From the NCBI GenBank assembly GCA_900546445.1, contig URCV01000007.1, forward strand, positions 1-46,218: a stretch of 46,218 bases of DNA. The letters are read 5' to 3'. Below the pieces are notes generated by a model that was given only the letters and a program-made list of their open reading frames with translations, was not told the origin of the DNA and made no database searches. How positions within the stretch are numbered: position 1 is the stretch's first letter; each line of letters opens with the position of its first letter. Below, one piece after another: positions 16,248 to 24,260 of the stretch. The translations under genes were made by a program, and so were the position numbers. Source of the stretch: an uncultured Bacteroidales bacterium (lineage in GTDB: Bacteria; Bacteroidota; Bacteroidia; Bacteroidales; UBA932).

Positions 16248-17189
16248 ATGATAAACGATAATATAATAATTGAAGACCTTGGGTTAAATACCAGATTCGA
16301 AAAAGGTAGAGATATTCCTGTTAGAAACTGTTGGCATTTTAGTTCGGATGGTAATGCGATGGATTTATTGTTCGGTAGCCAGGAAGATTTTCGTATGGCC
16401 ATGAATCGTATTTATATGGCTAGACAAAGTACTGAGTGTCATATTCTTGCTTTTTGCCTTATGAATAATCACGTGCACTTTATTTTATATGGAGAGCTAA
16501 ACGAATGTAAGGTATTTATGCATAGTTATATTAGGAGGACATCAATGTATTTGCGCAATAAATATGGGAAAGACAAATCTCTGAAGGATTTGCCCATCAA
16601 TTATCAAGTAATTGATACTCAGCAGTACCTAAAAACAGCTATTTGCTATGTATTAAAAAACCCTACTAATGCCGGAATGCCATATATGTTTTATGATTAC
16701 CCTTGGTCAAGTGCTGCTTTATACTTCAGAGCGAAGGATGGCTGGTCATCGGTTGGATTTGGGGATTACTTAATAAAAAAACATTTATCTCGTAGTGATT
16801 GCAGAAAATTACTCAGTTGCGATTGTATTAGCAATCCATTGGTAATGATGGGAGATCTAATCTTTCCACAAGAATATGTTGATGTTGATGTAGTTGAATT
16901 ATTATTTAGAAGTCATCGCAGTTATATGTATTATATATGTCGCTCTTCTGAAAGTGATGTTGAGAGTAGGGATGGTTATATTTCCCGATTTACACTTCCT
17001 GATAATGAATTAATTCAATATAGACGAGAACTTTCTAAAAACTATTATGGCCAAGAAAACATTAGATTGTTAAATGCCGAACAGCGATTTAAATTGTGTC
17101 GTATGTTATTGTCCAAGTACAATTGTTCTAAAAAACAGGTCGTGCGTATTTGTGGATTAAAATTCAGCGAAGTGAAAAACATGTTGTGA
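16248..17189 (+). CDS. REP-associated tyrosine transposase (RAYT, Y1 HUH family)
   Basis: The 313-residue protein is related to IS200/IS605 TnpA but of the RAYT type, which cuts and joins single-stranded REP hairpins. Seen: CWHFSSDGN near the start, then CHILAFCLMNNHVHFILYGE with the HUH metal site H75-V76-H77. The catalytic-tyrosine helix is YLKTAICYVLKNPTNAG (probably Tyr134), followed by the family hallmark YDYPWSSAALYF at about 149-160. The C-terminal 110 residues carry a likely helix-turn-helix (RMLLSKYNCSKKQVVRICGL). The frame is intact and AT-rich with codon use unlike its neighbours. Repeat copies in the same orientation flank it and are its probable substrates; that link is inference. 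Confidence 0.85.
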   Translation: MINDNIIIEDLGLNTRFEKGRDIPVRNCWHFSSDGNAMDLLFGSQEDFRMAMNRIYMARQSTECHILAFCLMNNHVHFILYGELNECKVFMHSYIRRTSMYLRNKYGKDKSLKDLPINYQVIDTQQYLKTAICYVLKNPTNAGMPYMFYDYPWSSAALYFRAKDGWSSVGFGDYLIKKHLSRSDCRKLLSCDCISNPLVMMGDLIFPQEYVDVDVVELLFRSHRSYMYYICRSSESDVESRDGYISRFTLPDNELIQYRRELSKNYYGQENIRLLNAEQRFKLCRMLLSKYNCSKKQVVRICGLKFSEVKNML

Positions 17190-17331
17190 TTTTACGATTT
17201 TCCGTAAAAGTGATTTCACAAACTTCAATCTTTGACGCTTAGATGTTGTTGAGCATATGTGTTTCAAGTCCCTTGACCGTTGTAATGGCGATGGGGGGAT
17301 GGAAGTCATTTACCTACTGGGGGCTGTCATC

Positions 17332-17472
17332 AAATTCACTTTGGCAGCGCACCTGCCACTGAGTGTGTTCTATGGCACATTGCCTGCCAAGGTGGAGCTG
17401 AAAAAGTCTCACTTTGGCAAGCAATCCCGCACAGAGTGTGCTCTACGCCATCTGCCCTGCCAAAGTGAATTT
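17332..17472 (+). repeat. Double-hairpin repeat core, copy B (141 bases)
   Basis: It has the same length and outer arms as copy A. Its left half is nearly identical to A and C, and its right half (about 17415-17455) is the most diverged. It lacks the long upstream part of A and C; homology begins at TCATCAAATTCAC (17327). A small GCGGA/TCCGC hairpin follows at about 17473. It lies in the 938-base gap between the RAYT and truB. Outside the repeats that gap shows no supportable gene. Confidence 0.85.
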
Positions 17473-17619
17473 GCGGAAGCTCCGCGGGTCGGCAATACGC
17501 CTGAGGAATACTACAAGTCAACGCTGTATTTCTGAAGAAGCGAGAAACACATACAGCGAGCTAGCAATACGCCATGAGGGTATCGACGCCGGAATAATCG
17601 GTCTCCGGTCACTAAAGTT

Positions 17620-17955
17620 CAAGCGCTGCGCCGAGCTCGATGGGGCGGCTCGCTTGCGCTTTCGCGATTATTAGTTTCGTCCGGCACAACCACCCTTTCA
17701 CCGGAGGGGATGACATTTCTGTCGTGGAAGTCACTAAGATGTGAACAGATGGTAAAACGGAGCCCTTCGAACCTCTTCTCCTCGACCCCTTGGCGGCCTA
17801 CCAGACTTCATCAAATTCACTTTGGCAGCGCACCTGCCACTGAGTGTGTTCTATGGCACATTGCCTGCCAAGGTGGCGCTGAAAAAGTCTCACCTTGGCA
17901 AGAGACCCCGCTTAGAGTGCGCTCCAAGCCACATTGCTTGCCAAAGTGAATTTGC
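17620..17955 (+). repeat. Long direct repeat, right copy (C), containing core 17813-17953
   Basis: It is nearly identical to 15622-16008 apart from the 51-base tandem unit. Its 141-base core (17813-17953) has the same outer 15-base arms, and unit I is identical to A. The left arm of unit II has one change (CACCTTGGCA). The final 170 bases before truB (17956-18127) contain no recognised feature. Confidence 0.85.
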
Positions 17956-18127
17956 TGGGCGGAGTAAATTGAAGGAATGGAATGATTTGGTTGAGCGGAA
18001 CAATTGGCAGAACAGCGTAAATTGGGCGGAAGCGCCGTGTGAAATGTCGTAACGGAACGAATTGGCGGAACCGAGGATGATTTGTTGGAGTAAAATTGAG
18101 CAGCTCGCCCCGATGCTGAGCCCAAGA

Positions 18128-18940
18128 TTACTCATGGCCAAGCAGCGCGAGGGCTTCGTCGAGGGAGATGGATTGCGAGATGTCGAATCCGCCATTTCCG
18201 GTGCGACGTAGCGACGACAGGAATGCTCCGCTGCCGAGAGCCTCGCCGAGATCCCTTGCGAGCGCCCTAATATAGGTGCCTTTTGAGCAATCGATGCGAA
18301 TCATAGCGGTAGGCAAGTTATCCTCACGGGAGATGTCAGCTACCCTAATTCGCCCCTTTCCGTCGTCGACCTCACAGGATTTAGGTCTTTCCAGCCAGTC
18401 GAGCAACTCCAAGTCGTAGATATTCACGCGATTGGCCTGAAGAATTCCGGTATCCTCCACCGAAAGTCCCTTTTTATACATCTGACGCGCCAGCTCGTAG
18501 ACACGCACTCCATCTACGCTCTTCGCGCTGAAAAGAGGAGCTATCTGATCCTGCTCCCCGATGAACTTCGGCAACACTTCTTCTAAGGATTTACGCGACA
18601 CCCCATCTAAAGGGAACCTCTGGGAAATCTCCTTTTCGAGGTCGTACGACGCCGTGGTGGCCCCGAAGCTCACTCCGGCTATGTACTGCTTGGCCGAACG
18701 CTGCAATTCTTCAGCCCTTTTCGTGGCAGGTCCTATGCACACCAGAAGTATTCCGGTAGCCAATGGGTCGAGAGTCCCCGCGTGCCCCACCTTCAGGTTC
18801 TTTTTCCCGAAATGCTTGCACGCTGCCCATTTGACCTTGCGAAGTACATCCGCGGAAGTCCACCGATAGGGTTTGTCTATCGGCAGGACGATTCCGTCGG
18901 GATAATCTTCGATACTATTAGAGAACGGGTATCTTTTCAA
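18128..18940 (-). CDS. truB: tRNA pseudouridine-55 synthase
   Basis: It makes the universal pseudouridine 55 in the T-loop of tRNAs. Motifs are IDKPYRWTSADVLRKVK, the catalytic motif KVGHAGTLDPLATGILLVCIG (Asp in GTLDP), YIAGVSFGATTASYDLE, and RIDCSKGTYIRALARDLGEALG. No ATG lies near the expected start. The nearest plausible one is TTG at 18940, giving 270 residues and a 23-base overlap with rpiB. Upstream in-frame ATGs (18988, 19051) would need a deep overlap with rpiB and add a non-family N-terminus. It is the last gene of the long minus-strand chain. Start uncertain, identity firm. Confidence 0.88.
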   Translation of the reverse strand: MKRYPFSNSIEDYPDGIVLPIDKPYRWTSADVLRKVKWAACKHFGKKNLKVGHAGTLDPLATGILLVCIGPATKRAEELQRSAKQYIAGVSFGATTASYDLEKEISQRFPLDGVSRKSLEEVLPKFIGEQDQIAPLFSAKSVDGVRVYELARQMYKKGLSVEDTGILQANRVNIYDLELLDWLERPKSCEVDDGKGRIRVADISREDNLPTAMIRIDCSKGTYIRALARDLGEALGSGAFLSSLRRTGNGGFDISQSISLDEALALLGHE

Positions 18941-19352
18941 TTCGTCTAAGATGTCTTCCGCCTTCGAACGTGCTGTCCATCCAAGCATCCACCACCGCAC
19001 TTGCCATACGGTAAGAGATGAAACGCGCCGGGAGCACGAGAACATTGGCATTGTTATGCTGTTTCACAAGTTTTCCGACCTCCGTGTTCCAGGCCAATCC
19101 CGCCCTGATTATAGGGTGGTGGTTCAGAGTCATCGCCATACCGTTACCGGTGCCGCAGAGCGCGATTCCGCACTCCACCTCGCCATTCTCTATTCCACGG
19201 GCCAATTTGTGCGCGAAGTCGCAGTAATCGCAACTCTGCTCGCTGTCGGTGCCGTAATCTACGACCTGAAGCCCGCGCTTCTTAAGCTTTCCTATGAGCT
19301 TGGTCTTGTACTCAAGTCCTGCGTGATCGCTGCAAATGCCTATAGTCTTCAT
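18918..19352 (-). CDS. rpiB: Ribose 5-phosphate isomerase B (RpiB/LacAB family)
   Basis: It interconverts ribose 5-phosphate and ribulose 5-phosphate in the pentose phosphate pathway. The 144 residues show GICSDHAGLEYKTKL at the phosphate-binding N-terminus, YGTDSEQSCDYCDFA, and the active-site motif ALCGTGNGMAM with the catalytic-type Cys66. ARAGLAW-like IRAGLAWNTE and NNANVLVLPARFIS follow. Length and motifs are normal. It starts 4 bases inside the end of gltX and precedes truB, tying a carbohydrate enzyme into the dcw/translation chain. Confidence 0.93.
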   Translation of the reverse strand: MKTIGICSDHAGLEYKTKLIGKLKKRGLQVVDYGTDSEQSCDYCDFAHKLARGIENGEVECGIALCGTGNGMAMTLNHHPIIRAGLAWNTEVGKLVKQHNNANVLVLPARFISYRMASAVVDAWMDSTFEGGRHLRRIEKIPVL

Positions 19353-20863
19353 AACAGATGATTTTTAAGTTCGTGAACCCTGCGCACTGCCTCTTCGTGG
19401 CCTATGCATGAGATGATTTCGTGTATGCCAAGTCCGCTACCGCTGCCCGTAAGGCCTAATCTGATGCAGTTCATTACCTTACCCATAGGCCATTCGCGCG
19501 AACGGATGAATGTCTCGAGGTCCTCGCCGCTTTCGATGGCCTCACAAGCCATGGAGTAGTTCTCGGCAGTGCCGAATTTGCGAAGGTCCTTCTCCACATA
19601 TTCGCTTGGAGCAACGAATAGATATGGGGCGATGGTCCAGAAATCCGCTACGAAGGTAGCCCTCTCCTTGATGAGACCCACGACCTTGACTACATAGTCG
19701 CGAGAAGCCTCGATGCCGTGAGAAGAGAGGATTGGCATATAAAGGTCGGCCAATTCCTCATCGCTCTTGAGGCGGAGGTACTCCTTATTGTACCATTTGG
19801 CCTTGTCTGGGTTGAATTTGGCGCCGCTCTTGCTGACCTTGTCGAGGGAGAAGCTGTCGATGAGCTCCTGCATCGTGAAAAGCTCCTGCTCCGTTCCCGG
19901 ATTCCATCCGAGCATGGCGAGCATATTCACGAAAGCCTCCGGGAAGTAGCCGTCCTCGCGATAGCCGTGATAAATTTCGCCCTGTGAATTGGTCCAGACG
20001 AGAGGGAATACCGGGAATCCCATCTTGTCACCGTCGCGCTTCGAAAGCTTTCCGTTTCCGACAGGCTTTAAAAGCAGAGGCAAGTGGGCAAATCGAGGCA
20101 TGGTGTCCAGCCATCCGAATGCTTCGTAAAGCAGGTAGTGCAGAGGAAGCGACGGAAGCCACTCCTCTCCGCGGATGACCTCGGTAATCTCCATAAGGTG
20201 GTCGTCCACTATGTTGGCCAGGTGATATGTAGGCAGTTCGTCGGCCCTTTTCCAAAGCACCTTGTCGTCAAGCGTAGAAGAGTTTACCTCCACATGTCCG
20301 CGAATGAGGTCGTCCATCTTTACGATGCGGTCTTCCGGCATCTTGAAACGTACCGTCCAGTCCGTAGTCTGCTCGAGAAGCCTGTCCACCTCTTCCTTAG
20401 GAAGGGAGAGGGAGTTGCGAAGTCCCATTCTGGTCTGGTGGTTATAGATGAAGGTCTCGCCGCGGCTCTCTACCTCGCTGCGAAGTGCATTCAACTCCTC
20501 CGACGAGTCGAAGGCATAGTAGGCCCAGCCGGCTTCGACTAACTGCTCCGCATATTTCCTGTAAATGTTCCTACGCTGTGATTGCCTGTAAGGGGCGTGT
20601 GGATGACGCTCGGAAGGGGTCTCCACTACTTGGCCCTGGGCGTCGACGCCCTCGTCGGGAATGATTCCGCACCAGTTAAGCGCCTCGATGATATATTTTT
20701 CCGCACCCGGAACGAAGCGTGCCGAGTCGGTGTCCTCGATTCTTATGATGAAGTCTCCTCCGTGCTGCTTGGCATAGAGATAGTTATAAAGTGCAGTGCG
20801 CACGCCGCCCATATGAAGCGGCCCGGTAGGGGATGGCGCAAATCTTACTCTTGTCTTTCTCAT
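19349..20863 (-). CDS. gltX: Glutamyl-tRNA synthetase
   Basis: This class I synthetase charges tRNA-Glu. It has 504 residues. The HIGH-type signature is FAPSPTGPLHMGGVRTALYNYL (HMGG at 17-20), and the KMSKS-type loop is GNGKLSKRDGDK. Other conserved stretches are FIIRIEDTDSARFVPGAEKYI, YHLANIVDDHLMEITEVIRGEEWL and the PRFAHLPLLLKP substrate region. The C-terminal anticodon-binding half is complete. Its start overlaps the end of ftsZ by 4 bases and its end overlaps rpiB by 4. Expression is probably coupled to the division cluster, which is not the usual gene order I know for Bacteroides. Confidence 0.96.
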   Translation of the reverse strand: MRKTRVRFAPSPTGPLHMGGVRTALYNYLYAKQHGGDFIIRIEDTDSARFVPGAEKYIIEALNWCGIIPDEGVDAQGQVVETPSERHPHAPYRQSQRRNIYRKYAEQLVEAGWAYYAFDSSEELNALRSEVESRGETFIYNHQTRMGLRNSLSLPKEEVDRLLEQTTDWTVRFKMPEDRIVKMDDLIRGHVEVNSSTLDDKVLWKRADELPTYHLANIVDDHLMEITEVIRGEEWLPSLPLHYLLYEAFGWLDTMPRFAHLPLLLKPVGNGKLSKRDGDKMGFPVFPLVWTNSQGEIYHGYREDGYFPEAFVNMLAMLGWNPGTEQELFTMQELIDSFSLDKVSKSGAKFNPDKAKWYNKEYLRLKSDEELADLYMPILSSHGIEASRDYVVKVVGLIKERATFVADFWTIAPYLFVAPSEYVEKDLRKFGTAENYSMACEAIESGEDLETFIRSREWPMGKVMNCIRLGLTGSGSGLGIHEIISCIGHEEAVRRVHELKNHLL

Positions 20864-22104
20864 TTCTGTATTCTTCTTATTGCTGGTATTGTTTCTAAAT
20901 CACGTAATTCGTTTTCGTCGTCGGAGAGCATAGCCGGCTTCTGCTCCGGATTGAATTTGATTTTCGATTTGTTCTCCGTGGTGTTGAAGCCTATGTGCGA
21001 ACTCCAGATGGTGTCATCTGCTTCGTCCTCCATAGAGGCCTGAGGCACATCCTCGTCGTCTTTCGAGATAATGATGATGTTACTCTTGTCGATTTCCGGG
21101 CCAAGCAGGGTGACGAACTTGAAGCCCGTAGCTATGGCGGTAATCTTTATGGTATCCTTGAACTCAGGCGCGTCCTCGAAGATGAGACCATATTTGAAAT
21201 TGTTCGCGTTACCGGTATATTTCGAAATCTCCTTGTTGATTTCCTCCTGCTCCTTCATCGTGACGCCGTCTTGAGAGAAAGGTACCGTGATGTTAAGCAG
21301 CAGGTGCTTGGCCGTCTTGAGGTCGAAGTCGTTAAGAAGAGGCGACTCGAAGGTGTTTCTCACGGCATCGGCGATTCGGTTCTCGCCATTTCCGCTACCA
21401 CATCCCATAAGGGCCAATCCGCTGTCCCTCATCATATTCTGTATGTCCTTGAAGTCGATGTTAATGTAACCTCTTTTCTTAATTATCTCCACGATGCCGC
21501 TCACCGCCGTAGACAGGACCTCGTTCACCTTCGGGAAGGCATCCTGTATGAGCTTGTCCCCGTGGACCTTGTACAAGTTTTCGTTCTTTATGACGATGAG
21601 GCTGTCCACATTCTTCTCCAGTTCGTGGATGCCCTCTATGGATTTCGACAATTTCTCCTTGCCCTCGAAGACGAAAGGCAGCGTGACCACACCCACGGTA
21701 AGAATGCCTGCGTCCTTCGCCATCTTGGCTATCACCGGAGTCGCACCAGTGCCGGTACCACCACCCATTCCGGCAGTGATGAACAGCATCTGGGTGTTGT
21801 CCTTCAGGATTTTCTCCCTAATCAGGTCCTGCGTCTCCAGAGCCTTGTTTCGGCCAATGCTGGGGTTGGTTCCCGCTCCCAAGCCTTCGCCAAGCTGAAT
21901 CTTGGTAGGTACCTGACAAGCGCCCAATGCCTGGGCATCGGTGTTGCACACTATGAAACTACAGCCTTCGACATTCTGCCTGTACATATAGTCCACGGCG
22001 TTACAACCGCCTCCGCCTACTCCGATAACCTTAATGACATCGTTCGACGTGGCCCAATTGATGGGCGCTATCAAATCGAGGTTATTATCCATATATTCAC
22101 TCAT
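20860..22104 (-). CDS. ftsZ: Cell division GTPase FtsZ
   Basis: It is the tubulin-like GTPase that forms the cytokinetic Z-ring. It has 414 residues. IKVIGVGGGGCNAVDYMY is the first nucleotide-binding loop, and the tubulin signature GGGTGTG lies at 114-120. The synergy loop NIDFKDIQNMM supplies catalytic residues in polymers. A variable linker leads to the C-terminal tail ELRDLETIPAIRRIQK, matching the conserved peptide that binds FtsA. The acidic linker (about 340-395) is of modest length. ATG 22104 lies 18 bases after the ftsA stop. The end overlaps gltX. Confidence 0.97.
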   Translation of the reverse strand: MSEYMDNNLDLIAPINWATSNDVIKVIGVGGGGCNAVDYMYRQNVEGCSFIVCNTDAQALGACQVPTKIQLGEGLGAGTNPSIGRNKALETQDLIREKILKDNTQMLFITAGMGGGTGTGATPVIAKMAKDAGILTVGVVTLPFVFEGKEKLSKSIEGIHELEKNVDSLIVIKNENLYKVHGDKLIQDAFPKVNEVLSTAVSGIVEIIKKRGYINIDFKDIQNMMRDSGLALMGCGSGNGENRIADAVRNTFESPLLNDFDLKTAKHLLLNITVPFSQDGVTMKEQEEINKEISKYTGNANNFKYGLIFEDAPEFKDTIKITAIATGFKFVTLLGPEIDKSNIIIISKDDEDVPQASMEDEADDTIWSSHIGFNTTENKSKIKFNPEQKPAMLSDDENELRDLETIPAIRRIQK

Positions 22105-22122
22105 TTGTATCTATACTCTAAA

Positions 22123-23541
22123 TTATTCGTCCGTATCTTCGTCTCCATTTGTCGCAGCGGAATAGATGCCGTCGAAAAGACTTCCCATACCCTTCGTCAA
22201 TTCCCCGACGCCCTTAGACAGAGAGCCGAACAATCCGTGCTTTTCCTTTTTCGGCTTCTTCTCGCGCTTTTCCTCTTTCTTAGCCGGCTGATCCTTTATG
22301 GTGCCCATCTCCTCGTCGTCGAACAGGTTCTTGTTCTCCGGCTCGTCAGCTTTTTCGACTACCTTTTCCTGCTCCAGAGAATCCTGAGCACAGTTGATGT
22401 AAGGATTTGCGACGGCGCTGAGGACTATTCCCTCCATGGAGTTCTCGGACGGCGACTCGAACAGCTTAGGATACGCTATCCTGCAAGGCAATCCGGTCAT
22501 ATTGCTTATCAGACTCTGGCACAGGCGAATCTCTGCACCTCCGCCGCTGAGCACTATGCCGTTACGCAGCTTGTCCTCGTAGCCGCTCTCGCCTATGATG
22601 TACATACAAGCGTTTACTATCTCCTTCATTCGGTTCTCGATAATCTCGGCCAAGTACTTCACTGTGAGCTGGTGGTGCACGTCGTTCCTACCTTCGAACT
22701 GAATGATCTTCTCGCTCATATTCAGCAGCTTGTTCGACATACAGTAGCCCAGATTGACCTTTATCTTCTCGGCCAATGTATTCGGTATGCTGCACTCGGT
22801 ATGGATGTCCGAGGTGATGACCTTGCCTCCGAACGGGAATGCCTTGTACGCGCGCATAATGCCGTGATGATAGACCGACACGGAAGTTACTCCGGCGCCT
22901 ATCTCGATGAGAGCCACTCCGTGCTCCTTCTCGTCGTCGTTAAGGACGTACTTCGATTCGCAGATAGGCGAGAATGCGTAGTTGCTTACGGCGATTTCCA
23001 GCTCGTTCATAACCCTGTCGAGGTTATTCCTGTATTTTCTAGGACCTATGAACACCAGGAAGTAACCTTCCAGCTCGGTTCCCGTCGCACCGATTATACT
23101 CTCTTCGTCTACTTGGAAAAGGTCTTCCGTAGAGAAGGACTGGGTCAGTATTCCGTAGATGACGCTACTGTCGCTGATCCTGTTCTCTATCTCGCTTACG
23201 GCCATATTCTTGAGATTCTCTATCTCGTCCGGGGTAATGTATTCCGAAGAGTCGTTTCTCATTACCTTATGGCTTATCTTCTCTGCCTTTACGTTCCAGC
23301 GCGGAAGATTGACTATCACCTTAGTAATCTTAATGCCGCATTTTTCCTCGGCCTCCGCGATAAGACCCTTTAGGGGTAATGCCGCCTTCTGTGGGTTGAA
23401 GACATTATCCCTGGTCACTCCTTCCGATTCTGCTTTCTTGTAAAAGATGAGGTTTGGAATGCCTGAAGTCACCGCCACCACGGAAAGTGCTATCTTGGAA
23501 GTTCCGAAGTCCGCTGTAACTACATATCTTTCTTCCTGCAT
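22123..23541 (-). CDS. ftsA: Cell division protein FtsA
   Basis: This actin-fold ATPase tethers FtsZ to the membrane. In the 472 residues, VVTADFGTSKIALSV is the phosphate-1 motif, the SHS2/1C domain follows, GVALIEIGAGVTSVSVYHHG is phosphate-2, and NGIVLSGGGAEI is the adenosine motif. A long charged linker (about 400-440, lysine- and glutamate-rich) leads to an amphipathic helix, GLFGSLSKGVGELTKGMGSL, the expected membrane-targeting segment. Unusually, the helix is followed by an acidic tail ending NGDEDTDE. The gene overlaps ftsQ by 22 bases. Confidence 0.95.
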   Translation of the reverse strand: MQEERYVVTADFGTSKIALSVVAVTSGIPNLIFYKKAESEGVTRDNVFNPQKAALPLKGLIAEAEEKCGIKITKVIVNLPRWNVKAEKISHKVMRNDSSEYITPDEIENLKNMAVSEIENRISDSSVIYGILTQSFSTEDLFQVDEESIIGATGTELEGYFLVFIGPRKYRNNLDRVMNELEIAVSNYAFSPICESKYVLNDDEKEHGVALIEIGAGVTSVSVYHHGIMRAYKAFPFGGKVITSDIHTECSIPNTLAEKIKVNLGYCMSNKLLNMSEKIIQFEGRNDVHHQLTVKYLAEIIENRMKEIVNACMYIIGESGYEDKLRNGIVLSGGGAEIRLCQSLISNMTGLPCRIAYPKLFESPSENSMEGIVLSAVANPYINCAQDSLEQEKVVEKADEPENKNLFDDEEMGTIKDQPAKKEEKREKKPKKEKHGLFGSLSKGVGELTKGMGSLFDGIYSAATNGDEDTDE

Positions 23542-24260
23542 ATTATTTGTCCCTTGTATTTTATATTCACTATTTTATATCCGTCTTCACGAGGCTGTAT
23601 CTTCGTGAAATATTTGTCTAAATATCGCAATTTTCTGTCAATATCCCGAAAATCCCCGAAAATAATTTCCTCTTTCTCGCTGTGGAGTATGAAATCGTCG
23701 TTATTCGCCACGGAATAGCTTACGATTCTACTGTTCCAGTGGTCGTCCCTTGACATCTTGTGCACGAAGTCGATGGCCGCCAGAAGCCACTCGCGATCCA
23801 TCCCCTTAGCCTTCTTGCATCGTATTACCGGCACTTCGGCCTCGTATGACTTGCTCAAAGGAAAGCTTATTCCGTGAATGTCCACATAGTATCCTTCCTT
23901 ATCCGAATCCAATATCTTTATTACGGGGTCTCTCTGCTCCACTTCTATGTGCAGAGTGCCGTCCTTAGTCACCCAAGCCTCGCTGTCCTCCACCGCATTA
24001 AGTCGTCCTATGGCGCTCTCTATCCCGTAGAGGTCTATGTTTGCCAGCCTCTCGCCTATCAGGTTGCCGCATTTCCTCTCTATGAAATCTGCGATGCCCT
24101 CTTCCGAGACGAAGTGGTGAGGCCCCTTTATCTTGACGGAAATATTATTGCACGCTAATTGGCAGTCGTTTTTCTGAGTTATGTATAACAATCCCCCCAT
24201 ACCGGTAAAATATACCAGCAGGGTGAGAGTCCACAGCCCTATTTTAAACGCCTTCCTCAT
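23520..24260 (-). CDS. ftsQ: Cell division protein FtsQ (DivIB-like)
   Basis: This single-pass divisome protein bridges early and late components in the periplasm. It has 246 residues, with a transmembrane helix at about 7-28. A POTRA-like domain follows (ISVKIKGPHHFVSEEGIADFIERKCG), then the beta domain (VEDSEAWVTKDGTLHIEVEQRDPVIKI, YYVDIHGISFPLS). Sequence conservation in FtsQ is low, and assignment rests on topology, length and its fixed place between murC and ftsA. It starts within the murC stop (TAATG, 1-base overlap). Confidence 0.9.
   Translation of the reverse strand: MRKAFKIGLWTLTLLVYFTGMGGLLYITQKNDCQLACNNISVKIKGPHHFVSEEGIADFIERKCGNLIGERLANIDLYGIESAIGRLNAVEDSEAWVTKDGTLHIEVEQRDPVIKILDSDKEGYYVDIHGISFPLSKSYEAEVPVIRCKKAKGMDREWLLAAIDFVHKMSRDDHWNSRIVSYSVANNDDFILHSEKEEIIFGDFRDIDRKLRYLDKYFTKIQPREDGYKIVNIKYKGQIICRKKDM

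Larger units (their letters stand above)
15622..17955 (+). mobile_element. RAYT locus with flanking hairpin repeats (REPtron-like)
   Basis: A REP-associated tyrosine transposase gene (16248-17189) is bracketed by repeats in one orientation. A long copy lies on its left (15622-16008), a core copy 143 bases past its stop (17332-17472), and a second long copy further right (17620-17955). The repeats contain paired hairpins of the kind RAYT enzymes recognise. No terminal inverted repeats or target duplication delimiting the whole were found, so it is described as a locus, not a defined transposon. The gene is visibly more AT-rich than the flanking housekeeping genes, consistent with separate history. 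Confidence 0.7.

Noticed and set aside
15866..17953. CRISPR array
   Set aside because: Only three 141-base copies at irregular distances, with a gene between them and no cas genes.
15622..17955. Conventional IS element with terminal inverted repeats
   Set aside because: Repeats are direct, no target duplication was found, and the protein is of RAYT type, which is normally not self-mobile as a gene.
18941..19051. ATG starts of truB at 18988 or 19051
   Set aside because: They require 71- to 134-base overlaps with rpiB and add an unrelated N-terminus; TTG 18940 is preferred, though unproven.
20995..23373. 792-codon open frame antisense to ftsZ and ftsA
   Set aside because: It mirrors two certain genes; its length follows from their codon bias. 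The translation shows no domain.
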